Below are positions 1 through 11,048 of a DNA stretch of 64,000 nucleotides, piece by piece. The stretch's first letter is position 1. The number at the start of each line of letters is the position of its first letter. The notes under the pieces are model-generated. The model did not search any database, had not been told where the DNA came from, and saw nothing but the letters and a program-made list of their open reading frames with translations. The DNA lies in assembly GCA_032622095.1 (NCBI GenBank), contig CP136067.1, forward strand, positions 42,265,549 through 42,329,548. The letters run 5' to 3'. The position numbers and the translations under genes were made by a program. This DNA is from Siphonodentalium dalli. Taxonomy: Eukaryota; Mollusca; Scaphopoda; Gadilida; Siphonodentaliidae.

Positions 1-180
1 TTCAGCAAAAAGGTAACACTGGCTTAATCGACTACAAAATACAATATCGCAACAAAGATAAAGAAACTAGAAGCAAGTAACTATGCAAGTCAGAATAACG
101 ATGCGTGTGTATCGAACTCGAATTGAGCTCTAACACGTGCTCAGGTATCAGCGAGCATGTGGCATTGCATGTCGGAATAT

Positions 181-980
181 TAAAGAGCGTTTTAATCTAA
201 TATATATTTTGGGACTTCTGTTTGTGTGTTAGCTATGGCCGGGAAAACTGCCGGACGGATTTCGACCAAACTTGCTATTTATGGGTAAAATTCCACATGA
301 AGTGTTTACCGCCATGTTGGAGAAGCTCAGAGCACCCATTATCCACTCTCAGTCACAAAAATGACCGCCATTGGCACGGTGGGCTTAATCGCGTTGATAG
401 TTAAAGAGCGTTCGTATCCACAGTGTCGTCGATAAAGAGCGTTGTTAAACCGTTACATAGGAAATATGCATGCATTTCCATTGCATAGAACTCGCTTCTA
501 CGAATCTTCCCAAGGCTCGCAAAATTGTTAATAAATGCGTTTATGTCTCTTCGATAATTTCCTAATACAATTAAAGCGTGGGGTCTGTTCATTTTCCCAT
601 GAAAAATCGGGTCCACCAGCTAGTATTTATATAACCTACATTGCATTATACACACACTGCTGCAAGGGCATACAGTAGTCATGTAATTATCTCGTTGTCG
701 CTGTTTATATAAAGAGCGTTTAAATAATGCGTTGCATATGCGTATGCATTTAGCAATGCCCGTGTTACTATATATCTACATTGTAATTAAATATAGAATA
801 TCCCCATAGTGTGTTTGTTTCTGAAAATGTTCATCACGAGTGGAGAAGTTGGTTTTCACGCGAGCCTTGGCGAGCGTGAAAACCAACTTCTCCACGAGTT
901 TGTGGTCTACATCATACAAAATAAAGAGCAATTAACAGTTATCCCCTATATGGAGGTAGTCAAACAGAAACGCTCTTTAT
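181..980. repeat. Cluster of the 12-bp motif ATAAAGAGCGTT
   Basis: The motif or a one- to two-base variant occurs at 181-192, 401-412, 432-443, 709-720 and 921-932 on the plus strand, and inverted at 969-980. No gene is visible in this stretch. The same motif recurs in a cluster near 50.6-51.0 kb. The spacing is irregular, so this is not a simple tandem array. Its role is unknown. Confidence 0.7.
841..894. repeat. Perfect 20-bp foldback with CGAG-type loop
   Basis: The arms at 841-860 and 875-894 are exact reverse complements. The 14-base loop is CGAGCCTTGGCGAG. The left flank (about 788-840, containing ATATAGAATAT, CATAGTG and CACGAGTG) resembles the flank of the larger foldback at 40743-40884, so the two probably belong to one foldback family. 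Confidence 0.8.
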
Positions 981-1151
981 AATCGGTGGTGTAGATTGTC
1001 TCTTTAGGTAACTGTCTGATGGTCTTACATAGACGATATATTCCACACATGGATATATTATCCTTTTTCTAATGACTATTTTTATTTTAAAAAGTGAAGA
1101 TATTGACTAAAATGTGTAAAAAAATAAATACATATTTTCGCTGATTTTCGT

Positions 1152-1541
1152 ACATATGACGTCATTTTCGGCGGCCATTTTGGAAATTTTCTACACCAAT
1201 TTCATTCCGATTGAAGTAAAACATCCGTCCAATAAAATAAAGCACATAGTTGTTGACATTCTATTAACAGCCTGTGCAATTTGTCGATAAAATGACTATC
1301 AAAATCGTCTTGCAAAAAAAATCGAAACTTTCACCCCTCTTTTTCAAATCCTTTCTGTACTACGGAACCCTCGTCAATGGCAAATGTCTTAAAATGACGC
1401 TATACTATCACGCTTGATGACTGTCTCAAAAACATTGCCATTCACTAATGATTAATGTGAAGAAAAATGGAAGATATGGTGAAATATTAATTAAATTTCC
1501 TATTTTCGTGCATATGACGTCATTTTTCGGCGGCCATTTTG
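1152..1541 (+). repeat. Two direct copies of a CRE-containing 31-bp block
   Basis: The block at 1152-1182 recurs almost exactly at 1510-1541. It contains the palindrome TGACGTCA followed by TTTCGGCGGCCATTTTG. TGACGTCA is the consensus CREB/ATF site, but here the block looks like part of a dispersed repeat, because similarity extends loosely into both flanks. Promoter activity is not supported by anything else nearby. Confidence 0.55.
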
Positions 1542-2599
1542 ATTTTTTTCTCGAAATTATTTGCCGTCATTTTGAAGAAGGACATCATACCAACAAAATG
1601 GCATACATTTTGTCTGTGTCTTTTGCTAACAACCGATCTATTACAACGATTAAATACAGCTGGTCGGAATTAGAGGAAATGGCGGCCATCTTGGATTAAA
1701 ATGGCTCTAGCACCTAGTAGGGCCACCTTTATTTTTCGGTGAAATCCGGATTCTTTATCTGGATACCATAGGGAACAATAACACTAAGGTTATTTGTAAT
1801 CATCGGGGGGGGGGGCGTGCAGGTGGACATTATTGGCTCCCCAACTAAATAGGGTACTACGTCACTTCTCATTTTTCGAGATTCATCTGAATTTCTCATC
1901 TGTATAAAACATAAAGCGACGTATTTTATCCCAAGGGTTAACCATATGCGTGAATTTAAACCAAAATTGTGTACAAACGCAAACATGTTTGGTAGCGAGA
2001 TCTTTCACTGGCATAAATCACTACACCATACCGCATGACATTTCAGATAAGTAAGCTATACACTGATGTTGCGAAGTACTTAGACGAAATTAAAACATAA
2101 TTATAAAGTACAAGTATTTTGGCAGTAACACTATTTAGTTTACGAATGGGAAAAATTCGCAGAGCAGAATCGTGGCAACTATATTTTTTGCCGGAAGGGA
2201 TGCGCGAAGTGGTTGTGTTAACTTTTTTTCCAACAAAAATTATTTTGAAAACCCTCCCTCCCTCCCCGTTTGTTGTTGTTTTTTTTTTTTTGGGAATACA
2301 CATTCGATTGATGTCTGCCCCCTTTTGCCCTACATCTATATACGGTTATTGTGCCTCAAAAAATTGTCACCCACATGTTTGTATTTGTTACTACTACATT
2401 TATTTTATCGGCTTCCTGTAAATAATTACGTTTTTTCTAAACAGGTAGCTAGCTATTAACGCATTCCAGTTGTTGTCTTTCACTCTAACCCTGTGGGATA
2501 AATGTAATTTCTCCTTGTATATTATAAATGGAATCGCGACTGGCCATTCGCAAACTACGGCTGCAACCATCTAGTTTACAAATGTCCAGAGCGATACCA
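1542..2599. other. Stretch without recognisable gene
   Basis: The short reading frames here show no recognisable domain. The only structure seen is a G run at about 1805-1814 and a T run at about 2279-2291. Confidence 0.6.
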
Positions 2600-3221
2600 T
2601 TAACCCTGACTGAATATGCATCCTTCTCCACTTGTATATATGTGACCCGCCATATAAAATCCAGTCGGAAGTCGGGATTTTTGTACCCTGATCCAATGCA
2701 TTCTCTTATATATGCGGGTCGACCATAGGTCGCCTCGCATATATAAGAGAATGCATTCAATGGCCTAACAATTTTTTACAATTTTAATAATGTTTTCTTG
2801 TATTCTTTAACAATTTAATAATTTCACCCATACAGAGCCCCAGACAAACCTGAGCAGACGACACTCTTCTATATGCTTCTATATATGTGTGGGGCTCACT
2901 GCAGGATAATGGATGTTTTTTATTTTATGTCCTAAAAATTGTCAGAAACATTTATTAAAAAAAATGATAAAAAATTGTTAGGCCAATGCATTCTCTTATA
3001 TATGCGAGTCGACCTATGGTCGACTCGCATATATAAGAGAATGCATTGGCACAGGGTAAAAATCCCGACTTCCGACTGGATTTGATATGGCGGGTCACAT
3101 ATGTTCGTCTGTGTTTCCTCTGCTTTTAGTACATGAACAACCCTACGATTGTATAATGCACTGTTCCAGTGTATACTTATATAACTGAATGGGAGAATCC
3201 ATTCAGTGTAGAAAGGGTTAA
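2600..3221. mobile_element. TTAA-flanked piggyBac-like element hosting a nested MITE
   Basis: TTAACCCT at 2600 and AGGGTTAA ending at 3221 form imperfect terminal inverted repeats that continue with an ACTGAAT..TTCTCC motif on both sides. The right end matches single ends near 32.7 kb and 38.26 kb (TTAACCCTTTCTTTACTAAA type). The TTAA plus CCC terminus is typical of the piggyBac superfamily. Most of the interior (2638-3102) is a second element with its own terminal repeats, so this looks like a nested insertion. No transposase is present. Confidence 0.45.
2638..3102. mobile_element. MITE family B, copy 1, with two 67-bp hairpins
   Basis: Long terminal inverted repeats begin ATATGTGACCCGCCATAT and run about 50 bases. 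Just inside them lie the shared hairpins at 2693-2758 and 2983-3049. The centre (about 2835-2900) is a further imperfect palindrome bounded by GAGCCCC and GGGGCTC. There is no coding capacity. Family B copy 2 is at 5619-6067, with the centre in the opposite orientation. The superfamily is uncertain; TA flanks would fit mariner-type elements. Confidence 0.75.
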
Positions 3222-3262
3222 CTGTGTCTCTTTATATAATAGCCATATGGTCATATATAGAG

Positions 3263-4385
3263 GATCTACAATGAGCCCCAGTTTATAGCGGAATTTACAA
3301 ATCGAGTCAAGTAAATTAGGTTTGGATCGAAAATTTGGCGAGGTCCAGGCCTAATTTACTGGACGAATTTTGTAAATTCCGCTATAAACGTGACTCGTTG
3401 TAGATTCTATTTATTACATGACCAAAAACCTCGACCTGACTTATACTTAAGTCAACAGATGGGACGCAGGTTTGGAGTTTGGGATGATACCCGGGAAGAT
3501 TTGAAAGGGCTGTCGACCCTCTCCTACAACCCACTTTTGAATGCTGTAATTCCGCTGAAGAGCGTTTGTAGGGTTTGTGAGTTTGTAAGTAGATTGATAT
3601 CTACCCATACACAGTATGTGTTTGCCTACTGTACATGGGGTGAATGCCACCGCAGCAAGAAGCAAAGCCCCACCCCCATTCCGAACCCGGACCGACAATG
3701 AAGACTTACCTTGTTTTCTTTGTGAGTTTGTGCGTTGATATATATATCATTGTAAGTTGTGAATGTTTGTAATGTATTGCCCTATGTTATGCTTGCATGT
3801 ACTCCAGTTGCCTTGGTCTGTTGTATTCCGGGCTTGTGCTACGGGCTCAACGCTAGGAAGAGGGTGCAATGCCAGCTGGTTGACTCCTCAACTCTTGGTG
3901 GTGCAATGCCCGCCTTCCACTCCTGTACGCGTGTCAGAACCCGTTGACCTGTTGTGTGATGTGGTCGCGGACTGAGGAGGCAGCTGAGGCCAGACTGGGT
4001 TGCTTGGTGTGTTTTCTGAAGGTTTGGGACGCGAAACTAACATCGGCTTCTATAAGGCATGCGATTGCGTTTCACGTAACTATGCGTTGCTTGCCCGCGT
4101 AAAGAAATAGTCCCAGATAAATAATGACTCTTCGGTGTATTTAATGGCGTATATTTAATGACATAACTTTTCAAACTCTTCATTCATAATAGTTTGTTGG
4201 AAAAATATTGAAGGCATAGTATTTTGAGACGTAGCGCCCGAAATATAAACAGACGACAATCCGGAAGTCAAAGGTCACAGGCACTATTTCCTGTTATGCA
4301 ACGAAAATTTTATATCACAAGTAAAAGAATGGGTTATTTAATGGAATAAGGGTAGGATCATGTAATAAATATAAGAGTTTGAAAA
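3263..4385 (+). mobile_element. Family C element, copy 1, interrupted by a 557-bp insertion
   Basis: A foldback at 3263-3406 (arms containing GTTTATAGCGGAATTTAC) is followed by the family C body. The body starts with TATTTATTACATGA and ends with GGATCATGTAATAAATA near 4385. It is interrupted after 3467. The other copies start at 4386 (inverted), 6214, 9340 and 26852. No reading frame with a known domain is present. Confidence 0.7.
3468..4024. mobile_element. Insertion flanked by an 8-bp duplication, possibly hAT-like
   Basis: TGGGACGC occurs at 3460-3467 and again at 4025-4032. In the uninterrupted family C copies this sequence occurs once, so the 557 bases between are an insertion with an 8-bp target duplication. 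That length fits hAT elements. I do not see clear terminal inverted repeats, so the class is not settled. The inserted DNA is visibly more GC-rich than its surroundings, and its short reading frames have no recognisable domain. Confidence 0.6.
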
Positions 4386-4717
4386 TTTTTGCCATAAAAT
4401 TCGCAAAGATTTCTTTGTTTATCTGGAACTATTTCTTTACGCGGGAAAACAACGCATAGTTACGTGTGAAACGTCATCACGTGCCGTATAGAAGCCGATG
4501 TTAGTTTCGCGTCCCATTTGTTGATTTAAGTATGTTTTGTCGAGGTTTTTGATCATGTAATATATAGAATCTACAACTCGTCCCAAGTTTATAGCGGAAT
4601 TTACAAAATTTGTCCAACAAATTGGGTCTAAAACTAGCCAAAGGCGAGTTTCAGACCTATAATTTACTGGACTCGTTTTGTAAATTCCGCTATAAACTGG
4701 GTACTCGTTGTAAATCG
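4386..4717 (-). mobile_element. Family C element, copy 2, inverted and 5'-truncated
   Basis: Reverse complement of part of the family C body, ending in the family foldback (4567-4717). It abuts copy 1 tail to tail, making a 1.4-kb imperfect palindrome over 3263-4717. Confidence 0.7.
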
Positions 4718-4970
4718 TCTGTATACGAAACGTGTCATATGGCCAGTAAGGCCGCTACTCTTTCATAATAATTCACAATCGGTGTTATGTGGAGTTCATC
4801 AACAGGTTATACACTTATAGTGCACCATACCATTAAACTCGGGCTCACGATCTCCGGTCACAAATAATGGAATAATATAGCCTGTTGTGATTGAATGGCG
4901 AAGTTAGAAGGTATTTTCAATATAAACTTCTCCAGCATCCCGGGGGGGGGGGGGCGTAGAAAGTATCCTC

Positions 4971-5437
4971 AAAGGCCCACTTAATTTTCGAACCCCCATA
5001 TCACATATATAAAATATATGCCATATTATATACCATTTGAAAGAGGAAGCTTCAAAACCTTTATTATCAACTTATCCGGTGTAATAAACTGTTAACATGT
5101 TGTTTTTGTTGAGTTACCGACGTGTTTTTGTGCTCATGTTTGATCTGTTTTGTGGTGGAAAGTGTTTTATTTTCAATGGATGGGGGATTAACTCTATATC
5201 TTAAAGATAGAACTTTATTCCCCTTCCATTGAACATACATTTTTAGTTTGAATTCTGTTGCGTTCTATGATTTCAGCTGTTTTCTATGTCGCTATGGGCA
5301 TGTTCTGAGACACAGACATTTCAAAGGTGACGAAATATAGTATTTTAATCATATTTTATGGCATAGATTGTTATTAAAACCGTATATCAAGTCACTGTAC
5401 AACAATAATTGGTGACTTGAAAATTAAGTGGGCATTT
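4971..5437. mobile_element. MITE family F, full-length copy
   Basis: The terminal inverted repeats read AAAGGCCCACTTAATTTTC on the left and the complement of AAATGCCCACTTAATTTTC on the right. An internal hairpin near 5167-5240 (TCAATGGA..GGGGATTAACTCTAT) is also present in the copy at 31801. A 3' fragment lies at 53338-53515. A G run of about 12 sits just outside the left end. No coding region is present. Confidence 0.75.
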
Positions 5438-5618
5438 AAGAGGGGTGTCAAGTGACCAATTATGAATGGGTATTTCATTGCAAATATCCGGAGCAAAAGT
5501 TACACGAAGCAGTTGTCCATGAGCTAAAACAGGCATATCATTAATCAATAATACAATTTAAATGGCGGGTGGGGTAGGTAATTAAATGATCAATTTTAGC
5601 TATAAATTGATTTTTGAG

Positions 5619-6067
5619 ATATGTGACCCGCCATATCAAATCCAGTCGTAAGTCGGGATTGTGTTACCCTGTGCCAATGCATTCTCTTATATATGCGAGT
5701 CGACCATAGGTCGCCTCGCATATATAAGAGAATGCATTGGCCTAACAATTTTTTATCATTTTTTTAAAATAAATGTTTCTTACAATTTTTAGGACATAAA
5801 TACCCTGCATGGAGCCCCACACATATATAGAAGCATATAGAAGAGTGTCGTCTGCTCATGTTTGTTTGGGGCTCTGTATGGGTAAAATTATAAAATTGTT
5901 AAAGAATACAAGAAAAAATTATTAAAATTGTAAAAAATTGTTAGGCCAATGCATTCTCTTATATATGCGAGGCGACCTATGGTCGACTCGCATATATAAG
6001 AGAATGCATTGGCACAGGGTAAAAAAATCCCGACTTACGACTGGATTTGATATGGCGGGTCTCATAT
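5619..6067. mobile_element. MITE family B, copy 2
   Basis: Same terminal repeats as 2638-3102, with hairpins at 5674-5740 and 5946-6012 and a central GAGCCCC..GGGGCTC palindrome at about 5812-5874. The two copies are closely similar over their whole length. Confidence 0.8.
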
Positions 6068-6125
6068 ATAGAATGAAAAAACTAGAATTTTGAAAAATCA
6101 ATATAATAAATAAATACACCAACAT

Positions 6126-6925
6126 TTAACCCTTTCATGACTGCAGCTTCCTGAAAATTTGCGAAAGCGCTGTGCCAATGCATTCTCTTACATGTATATA
6201 TATATATATATATAGAGGATCTACAACGAGTCCCCAGTTTATAGCGGAATTTACAAAACGAGTCCAGTAAATTAGGTCTGGACCGAGCCTTTGGCGAGGT
6301 ACAGACCTAATTTACTGGACGAGTTTTGTAAATTCCGCTATAAACTTGGGACGAGTTGTAGATTCTATTTATTACATGATCCATAACCTCGACAAAACAT
6401 ACTTAAATCAACAAATGGGACGCGAAACTAACATCAACTTCTATAAGGCATGCGATGACGTTTCTCACAACTCTACGTTGTTTGCCCGTGCAAAGAAATA
6501 GTCCCAGATAAATAAAGACTGTTTGGCGTATTTAATGGCGTATATTTAATGACATAACTTTTCAAAATCTTCATTCATTATAGTTTGTTGAAATTATATT
6601 GGAAGCCATAGTATTTTGAGACGTAGCGTACGGAATGTAAAGAAACCACAAACCGGAAGTCAAAGGTCACCTGGCACTATTTCCTGTTATTAAACGAACG
6701 TTTAATATCACAATTTATAGAATGGGTTTATTGAATGGAATAAAGGTAGGATCATGTAATAAATAGCTATATATATGCGAGTCGCTAATAGGGCGCCTCG
6801 TATATATTAGATAATGCATTGGCCTAACACTAATTGCCTTGTTCTTGATAGACAGTGCATACTCTTATATATGCGAGGCTCACTTTAATGCTGCACGAGC
6901 GCAGCCCCCGTCATGAAAGGGTTAA
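6126..6925. mobile_element. piggyBac-like MITE family P2, copy 1, split by a family C insertion
   Basis: TTAACCCTTTCATGACTG at the left and CATGAAAGGGTTAA at the right give TTAA target sites plus CCC termini, the hallmark of piggyBac elements. A 67-bp hairpin starts at 6176 and is broken at its TATATA stem; its other half resumes at about 6770. The 6214-6768 family C element therefore inserted into the hairpin. The intact relative is at 7861-8122. Confidence 0.75.
6214..6768 (+). mobile_element. Family C element, copy 3 (complete, nested)
   Basis: Foldback 6214-6363 with loop CGAGCCTTTGGCGAG (6284-6298), followed by a body running from TATTTATTACATGATCC to GGATCATGTAATAAATA. It is the clearest complete copy, about 555 bases. 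A (TA)n run at about 6188-6209 lies at its left junction. Confidence 0.75.
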
Positions 6926-7860
6926 ATAGAACAAGTTTAATAAGTATCTATTAATTCCAATATCACACCCTATTAATTCCAATATAACACCGAGTGACAC
7001 CTGGAGAAATATGTGACTGTAAATCTTGCTCGGGAGATTTGCACGTAAATCCCCGTTAAACGTTCCCCACTTGAGCTCATTAAATTAAAACAGAAACACT
7101 GTAATAGAAAGTATCAGGTATAATACTCTTTTCCCTGTAGATCAGTGTAGATGAATATATATTTTTGTATTATTGGTGTTTGTGTCTCATTGTCGTAGCG
7201 CCCGTTATGGCGTGACAGTCGATCTCGACAAAGCGGTGCTTCCGTATTTCAGGGACATTCTAGCTGGTATCCATTTGCCTGTCCATCCCATTTCCGGAAT
7301 TGCCCGGCTGATACGGTTTTCTACTTCCGGTTAGACATATGACGTGTATCTGTTCACACGCACTGTGTACTGTAACGGGCACGGGGCAACCAAAAGCAAT
7401 TAAATTCACATAACGATTGCGTCAAAACCAGACCATTGAACTAGTCACGCGCTTGATAGTCTGAATAAACAGCAGGAAATCCCACTACTTACAAGAAGCA
7501 TTACGTCAGTACCAGTCAATCACAACATTCCGCGGTAAAAGGTGAAGCCGATCAGAAGATTGTCGTAATTCTTTCAGCGATCGCGATTCCAGTAAACCAC
7601 GTCACATAGCCAAGAATAGCAACAGTCTGCGTAATAGAATTTCTGCCTAATTTCACACAGTTACACATTTAAAGATTACGACCACAAAAAGTAACTAACT
7701 ATACAACACTGAAACGTGTTATAAAGAATCCAGAATTGACCAATATTATCTAATAAATAGAATAGAATTAATTATTTAGAATAATTTCAACAATTATCAT
7801 CGAATTAGTTATTCGCGAAAACGAAGCCGAAATGAGATATCTGGCAATAGTAAAACTATT
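6926..7860. other. Stretch without recognisable gene
   Basis: Apart from a small direct repeat (CTATTAATTCCAATAT) near 6947-6985, I see no coding signature, RNA gene or known repeat here. Confidence 0.55.
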
Positions 7861-8122
7861 TTAACCCTTCCATGACTGGAGCTTCCTCACATTTTGTGAA
7901 AACCCTGTGTCAATGCATTCTTTTGTATCAGCGAGTCTCCCATATAGGGAGCCTGATATATGAAATAATGCGTTGGCCTAACAAAATTTACCTTGACCTT
8001 GTAAGCCAGTGCACTCTCTTATATATGCGAGGCTCCGTGTGTGAGACTCGCATATATAAGAGAATGCACTGGCAAACGAACTTAATGCTGCACCAGCGCA
8101 TCTCCCGCCGTGAAAGGGTTAA
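7861..8122. mobile_element. piggyBac-like MITE family P2, copy 2 (intact, 262 bp)
   Basis: It is bounded by TTAA at 7861-7864 and 8119-8122, with termini CCCTTCCATGACTG and GTGAAAGGG. It contains a diverged hairpin at about 7910-7977 and a well-preserved one at 8006-8072 whose arms start CCAGTGCACTCTC. Paired changes on both arms keep the stem base-paired. Confidence 0.8.
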
Positions 8123-8306
8123 TGCGAAATATGAACGACGATATCATACTGTGGGGATTGGCGGGGAAACATATGGTGGTAACAGGAAGGGTGTTGAAAT
8201 GCTTCAGACTATCGGATGCGTAGCTAGTTCAATGCGCCTTAATTGGCACTGAGTCGCAGCCATTGTGTATTCATCCAGCCCCATTCCATTTTTAAGTGCT
8301 ACAGCT

Positions 8307-8450
8307 CAAAGTTCTGAAGTAGCATTCCATAAACATTGTATGGAGCTTTTCAATATTCATGAATTCCATATATGGAATGCTACTCCAGAAATTTGACATG
8401 TAACACGAAAAAACGGATAGTTCCAATATGACCGCGCCTCAGTGACAAGG
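8307..8450. repeat. Foldback family J, copy 1
   Basis: The arms at 8307-8330 and 8372-8397 (GTAGCATTCCAT and complement) surround a palindromic centre. The right flank (CCAATATGACCGCG..AGTGACA) is also shared with the copy at 21276-21440, so the repeat unit extends beyond the hairpin. Confidence 0.65.
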
Positions 8451-8838
8451 CATGGTTTCAATCAGACTGAGGCGAACGCCAATGTACGATGTTGAAATTT
8501 GAATCTAGATGGGAGAAAATTCGGTTATGTTATTATGAACAAGTTCCAATAAATCTGATTTTATTTTTAGAAGAAAAGGGTTTGGTCTGTCCATTGTGGA
8601 TTTCTAATTCTGTTTTAATTTTAAATCAATCTGAATTCTGCCCATTTCGGGTCCTTGTTAATTTGAGTTGAAAACCGTGTGTTGAGGTGAAGAATCACAC
8701 ATCGATGTTTCTCTCTGCGTGGTCACATAAAGACGATGACGATTGTGAGTTCCGGTGACCATGCAACCAAAGACAAAACAACGGTTATTGGAACATTGCT
8801 TTGTTCCTTCAGCAGTCGTTTGTATAGACAATCTTTCT

Positions 8839-9110
8839 TCAAGAATAGAAACTCATGTATTTCATGATTTTAAGATAGTAAGCCAGTGCATGGTCGTAAC
8901 ACTCCAACTGCGTCATATCCGGTGTGCACTCGAAGCCAAGTTTTTTCCCGTCACGTTTCCCCAGCAATTGTCTGCCCTTTCCGGCCTTGTGCCTCGCGAC
9001 CTTGACGTAAGCCTTGATGTAGGCATCAAAGCATGCTTTTCTGTCCATATGCGGCGGACATTGAAATTCTGTTCCAGCTAATCTCTTGTCCATCGTCGAT
9101 TCGTATTCAT
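8839..9110 (-). CDS. Probable 3' terminal exon of an unrecognised small cysteine-containing protein
   Basis: Reading on the minus strand, a pyrimidine-rich tract ending TTTTCAG (9111-9117) is a good splice acceptor. After it the frame is open for about 90 residues to a stop at 8839-8841, starting EYESTMDKRLAGTEF. The protein shows an internal twofold repeat, F-x-C-x-P-x-M-x4-C-[FY]-D followed by an A/Y-rich helix. The first repeat begins FQCPPHMDRKACFD and the second FECTPDMTQLECYD. A basic linker (about residues 36-52, with KAGKGRQLLGKRDGKK) joins them. The paired cysteines could be disulfides of a secreted protein, but no signal peptide exon was found upstream; the intron probably holds the family C insertion at 9340. 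Domain-like regularity and the splice site argue for a real gene. I do not recognise the family. Confidence 0.55.
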
Positions 9111-9339
9111 CTGAAAATAATTAAAGCGACATGTCATTTTTACGGCAGCTTGTATAGAGCAGAAACGCATAGTTCGCTTTATACTATAATCAGAGGTTTT
9201 TATATACCTGGTTATCAACATCTATATATGGTATGACCACTACTGTCCATTCCAGTGGCATTTCATCGGCGTGACATATAAGATTGAATGGACAGTGGGT
9301 TCTCCCCGAAGGCCATTCTTATAGGATTACATATAAGAT

Positions 9340-9780
9340 CATCTACAACTCGTCCCAAGTTTATAGCGGAATTTACTAATCGAGTCCAGTAAATTTGGTA
9401 GGCTCGGCCCAGACCTAATTTACTGGACGAGTTTTGTAAATGCCGCTATAAACTGGGGACGAGTTGTCGATTCTGTTTATTACATGATCCAAAACCTCGA
9501 TAAAACATACTTATATCTACAAATGGCACGTGAAACTAACATCGGCTTCTATAAGGCATGCGATAACGTTTCACTTAACTATGCATTGTTTGTCCGCATA
9601 AAGAAATAGATCTATATAAATAAAGACTCTTTGACGTATTTAGTGGCGCAAATTTAATGAAATAACTTTTCAAACTCTTCATTCAATAGGGTTTGTTGTA
9701 AAAATATTGAAAGCCATAGTATTTTGAGACGTAGCGTCGGAATATAAACAGAAGGCAAACCGGAAGTCAAAGGTCGCAAA
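9340..9780 (+). mobile_element. Family C element, copy 4, 3'-truncated
   Basis: The foldback (9345-9472) and most of the family C body are present. Similarity stops after CCGGAAGTCAAAGGTCGC, so the right terminal repeat is missing. Confidence 0.7.
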
Positions 9781-10318
9781 TAGATATAGAATTTACTATA
9801 TAATATTGTATAAAGTTCAAACGGGTCTTCGAAAAGAAAAAAACCTCACAGTGTACATCTGTGTGTTCCCTGGCATTGCTAACATACTAAATTGTGCAAT
9901 TTACCCCATGTGTTATCTATATTCCGCTCCAGTCGATCAAGAATGACCATAACTTATTATGAACATTGTTTCAATATTTTTCCAAGATTTCAGATATGGG
10001 AAAAAAACACAATATATGATTACATGTAAGAAGAGCAGATTGGTCTCATTCACCCACAATGAACGTGCACAGAGTTTAGAGTTTAGAGTTTACTGCGTCA
10101 GTATAGATTTATTAACCGCGGTGAGAGAGGGGCGGAATAGTAATAGGTAATATTGACTCCTTTCACACAATTCTGCTCGTTTCATGGCTAAATTCAGGAA
10201 TATGTTCGCGGCAAAGATTCATAATTATACAACATTATTCAAAATCACACTGTAAAATTTAATAACGTTATAACTACGGTAATGCACCGTCAACTTAGTT
10301 GCCAGTACAATCCCTGTC
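9781..10318. other. Stretch without recognisable gene
   Basis: AT-rich sequence with no coding or repeat signature that I recognise. Upstream exons of the 8839-9110 gene could lie here, but none is convincing. Confidence 0.5.
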
Positions 10319-10492
10319 GAAATAACAGTATACCGTTGATACATTGTACTGTTGAAGTAAACGGTAGGATACTGTTGAAATAACAGTATACCGTTGATAC
10401 ATTGTACTGTTGGAATGCACGGTAGGATACTGTTGAAATAACAGTACACCGTCGATACATTGTACTGTTGGAATAAACGGTATGATACTTGT
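10319..10492 (+). repeat. Three tandem copies of a 58-bp unit
   Basis: The units start at 10319, 10377 and 10435, each beginning GAAATAACAGTA. Within each unit GTATACCGTTGATAC is followed by TGTACTGTTG. Related CAACGGTA motifs in inverted orientation occur at about 10919-10990, suggesting a larger degenerate repeat. Confidence 0.8.
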
Positions 10493-11048
10493 AGTAATAT
10501 AGCTGACTAGAAGATCCAACAAAAATAATTACTTTGATTCGTTTATTAGTAGAGAAATTAGCGAAAATGTGAAAAGTGATCCGTTATAACTAATACTTAT
10601 AGAGTGAATGACTGCAGTGCAAACCAATTTTACTAGGTGACCTATTTTCGCGGTCGCTATTAAAACATCGCAAGTGGTTAAATAGGGCTTGTTTACACTT
10701 TCTTTAGCCCGTTCGGTAGACCGTTAGTGCTATTTAAACGGCTTGGAACCTGTCCCAAGCTGTTGAAACATATTAAAAAGTAGGCCTACTAAATTATAAA
10801 ACAAATCTCCCGCGAATGACGGAGACAGACACTGAGACATCAATTAATGGCGAATTTACCCGAGATGCATTGCGAATCTCACAAGGGAGGTGATCCTATC
10901 CATACCTCGTGTTTGTGCAACGGTACTTGGCCGTCAAAACTAGCAACGGTATAATACCGTAGGCAAACCAACGGTATCATATTGTTAAACCAACAGTGAC
11001 AAAATACAGTGCAAGTTGTGTTAGATTTTACAGAAATGTCTCGGATAC

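Noticed and set aside
1152-1541. CREB/ATF promoter from the TGACGTCA palindromes
   Set aside because: The palindrome lies in a duplicated dispersed block with no adjacent gene or other promoter signal.
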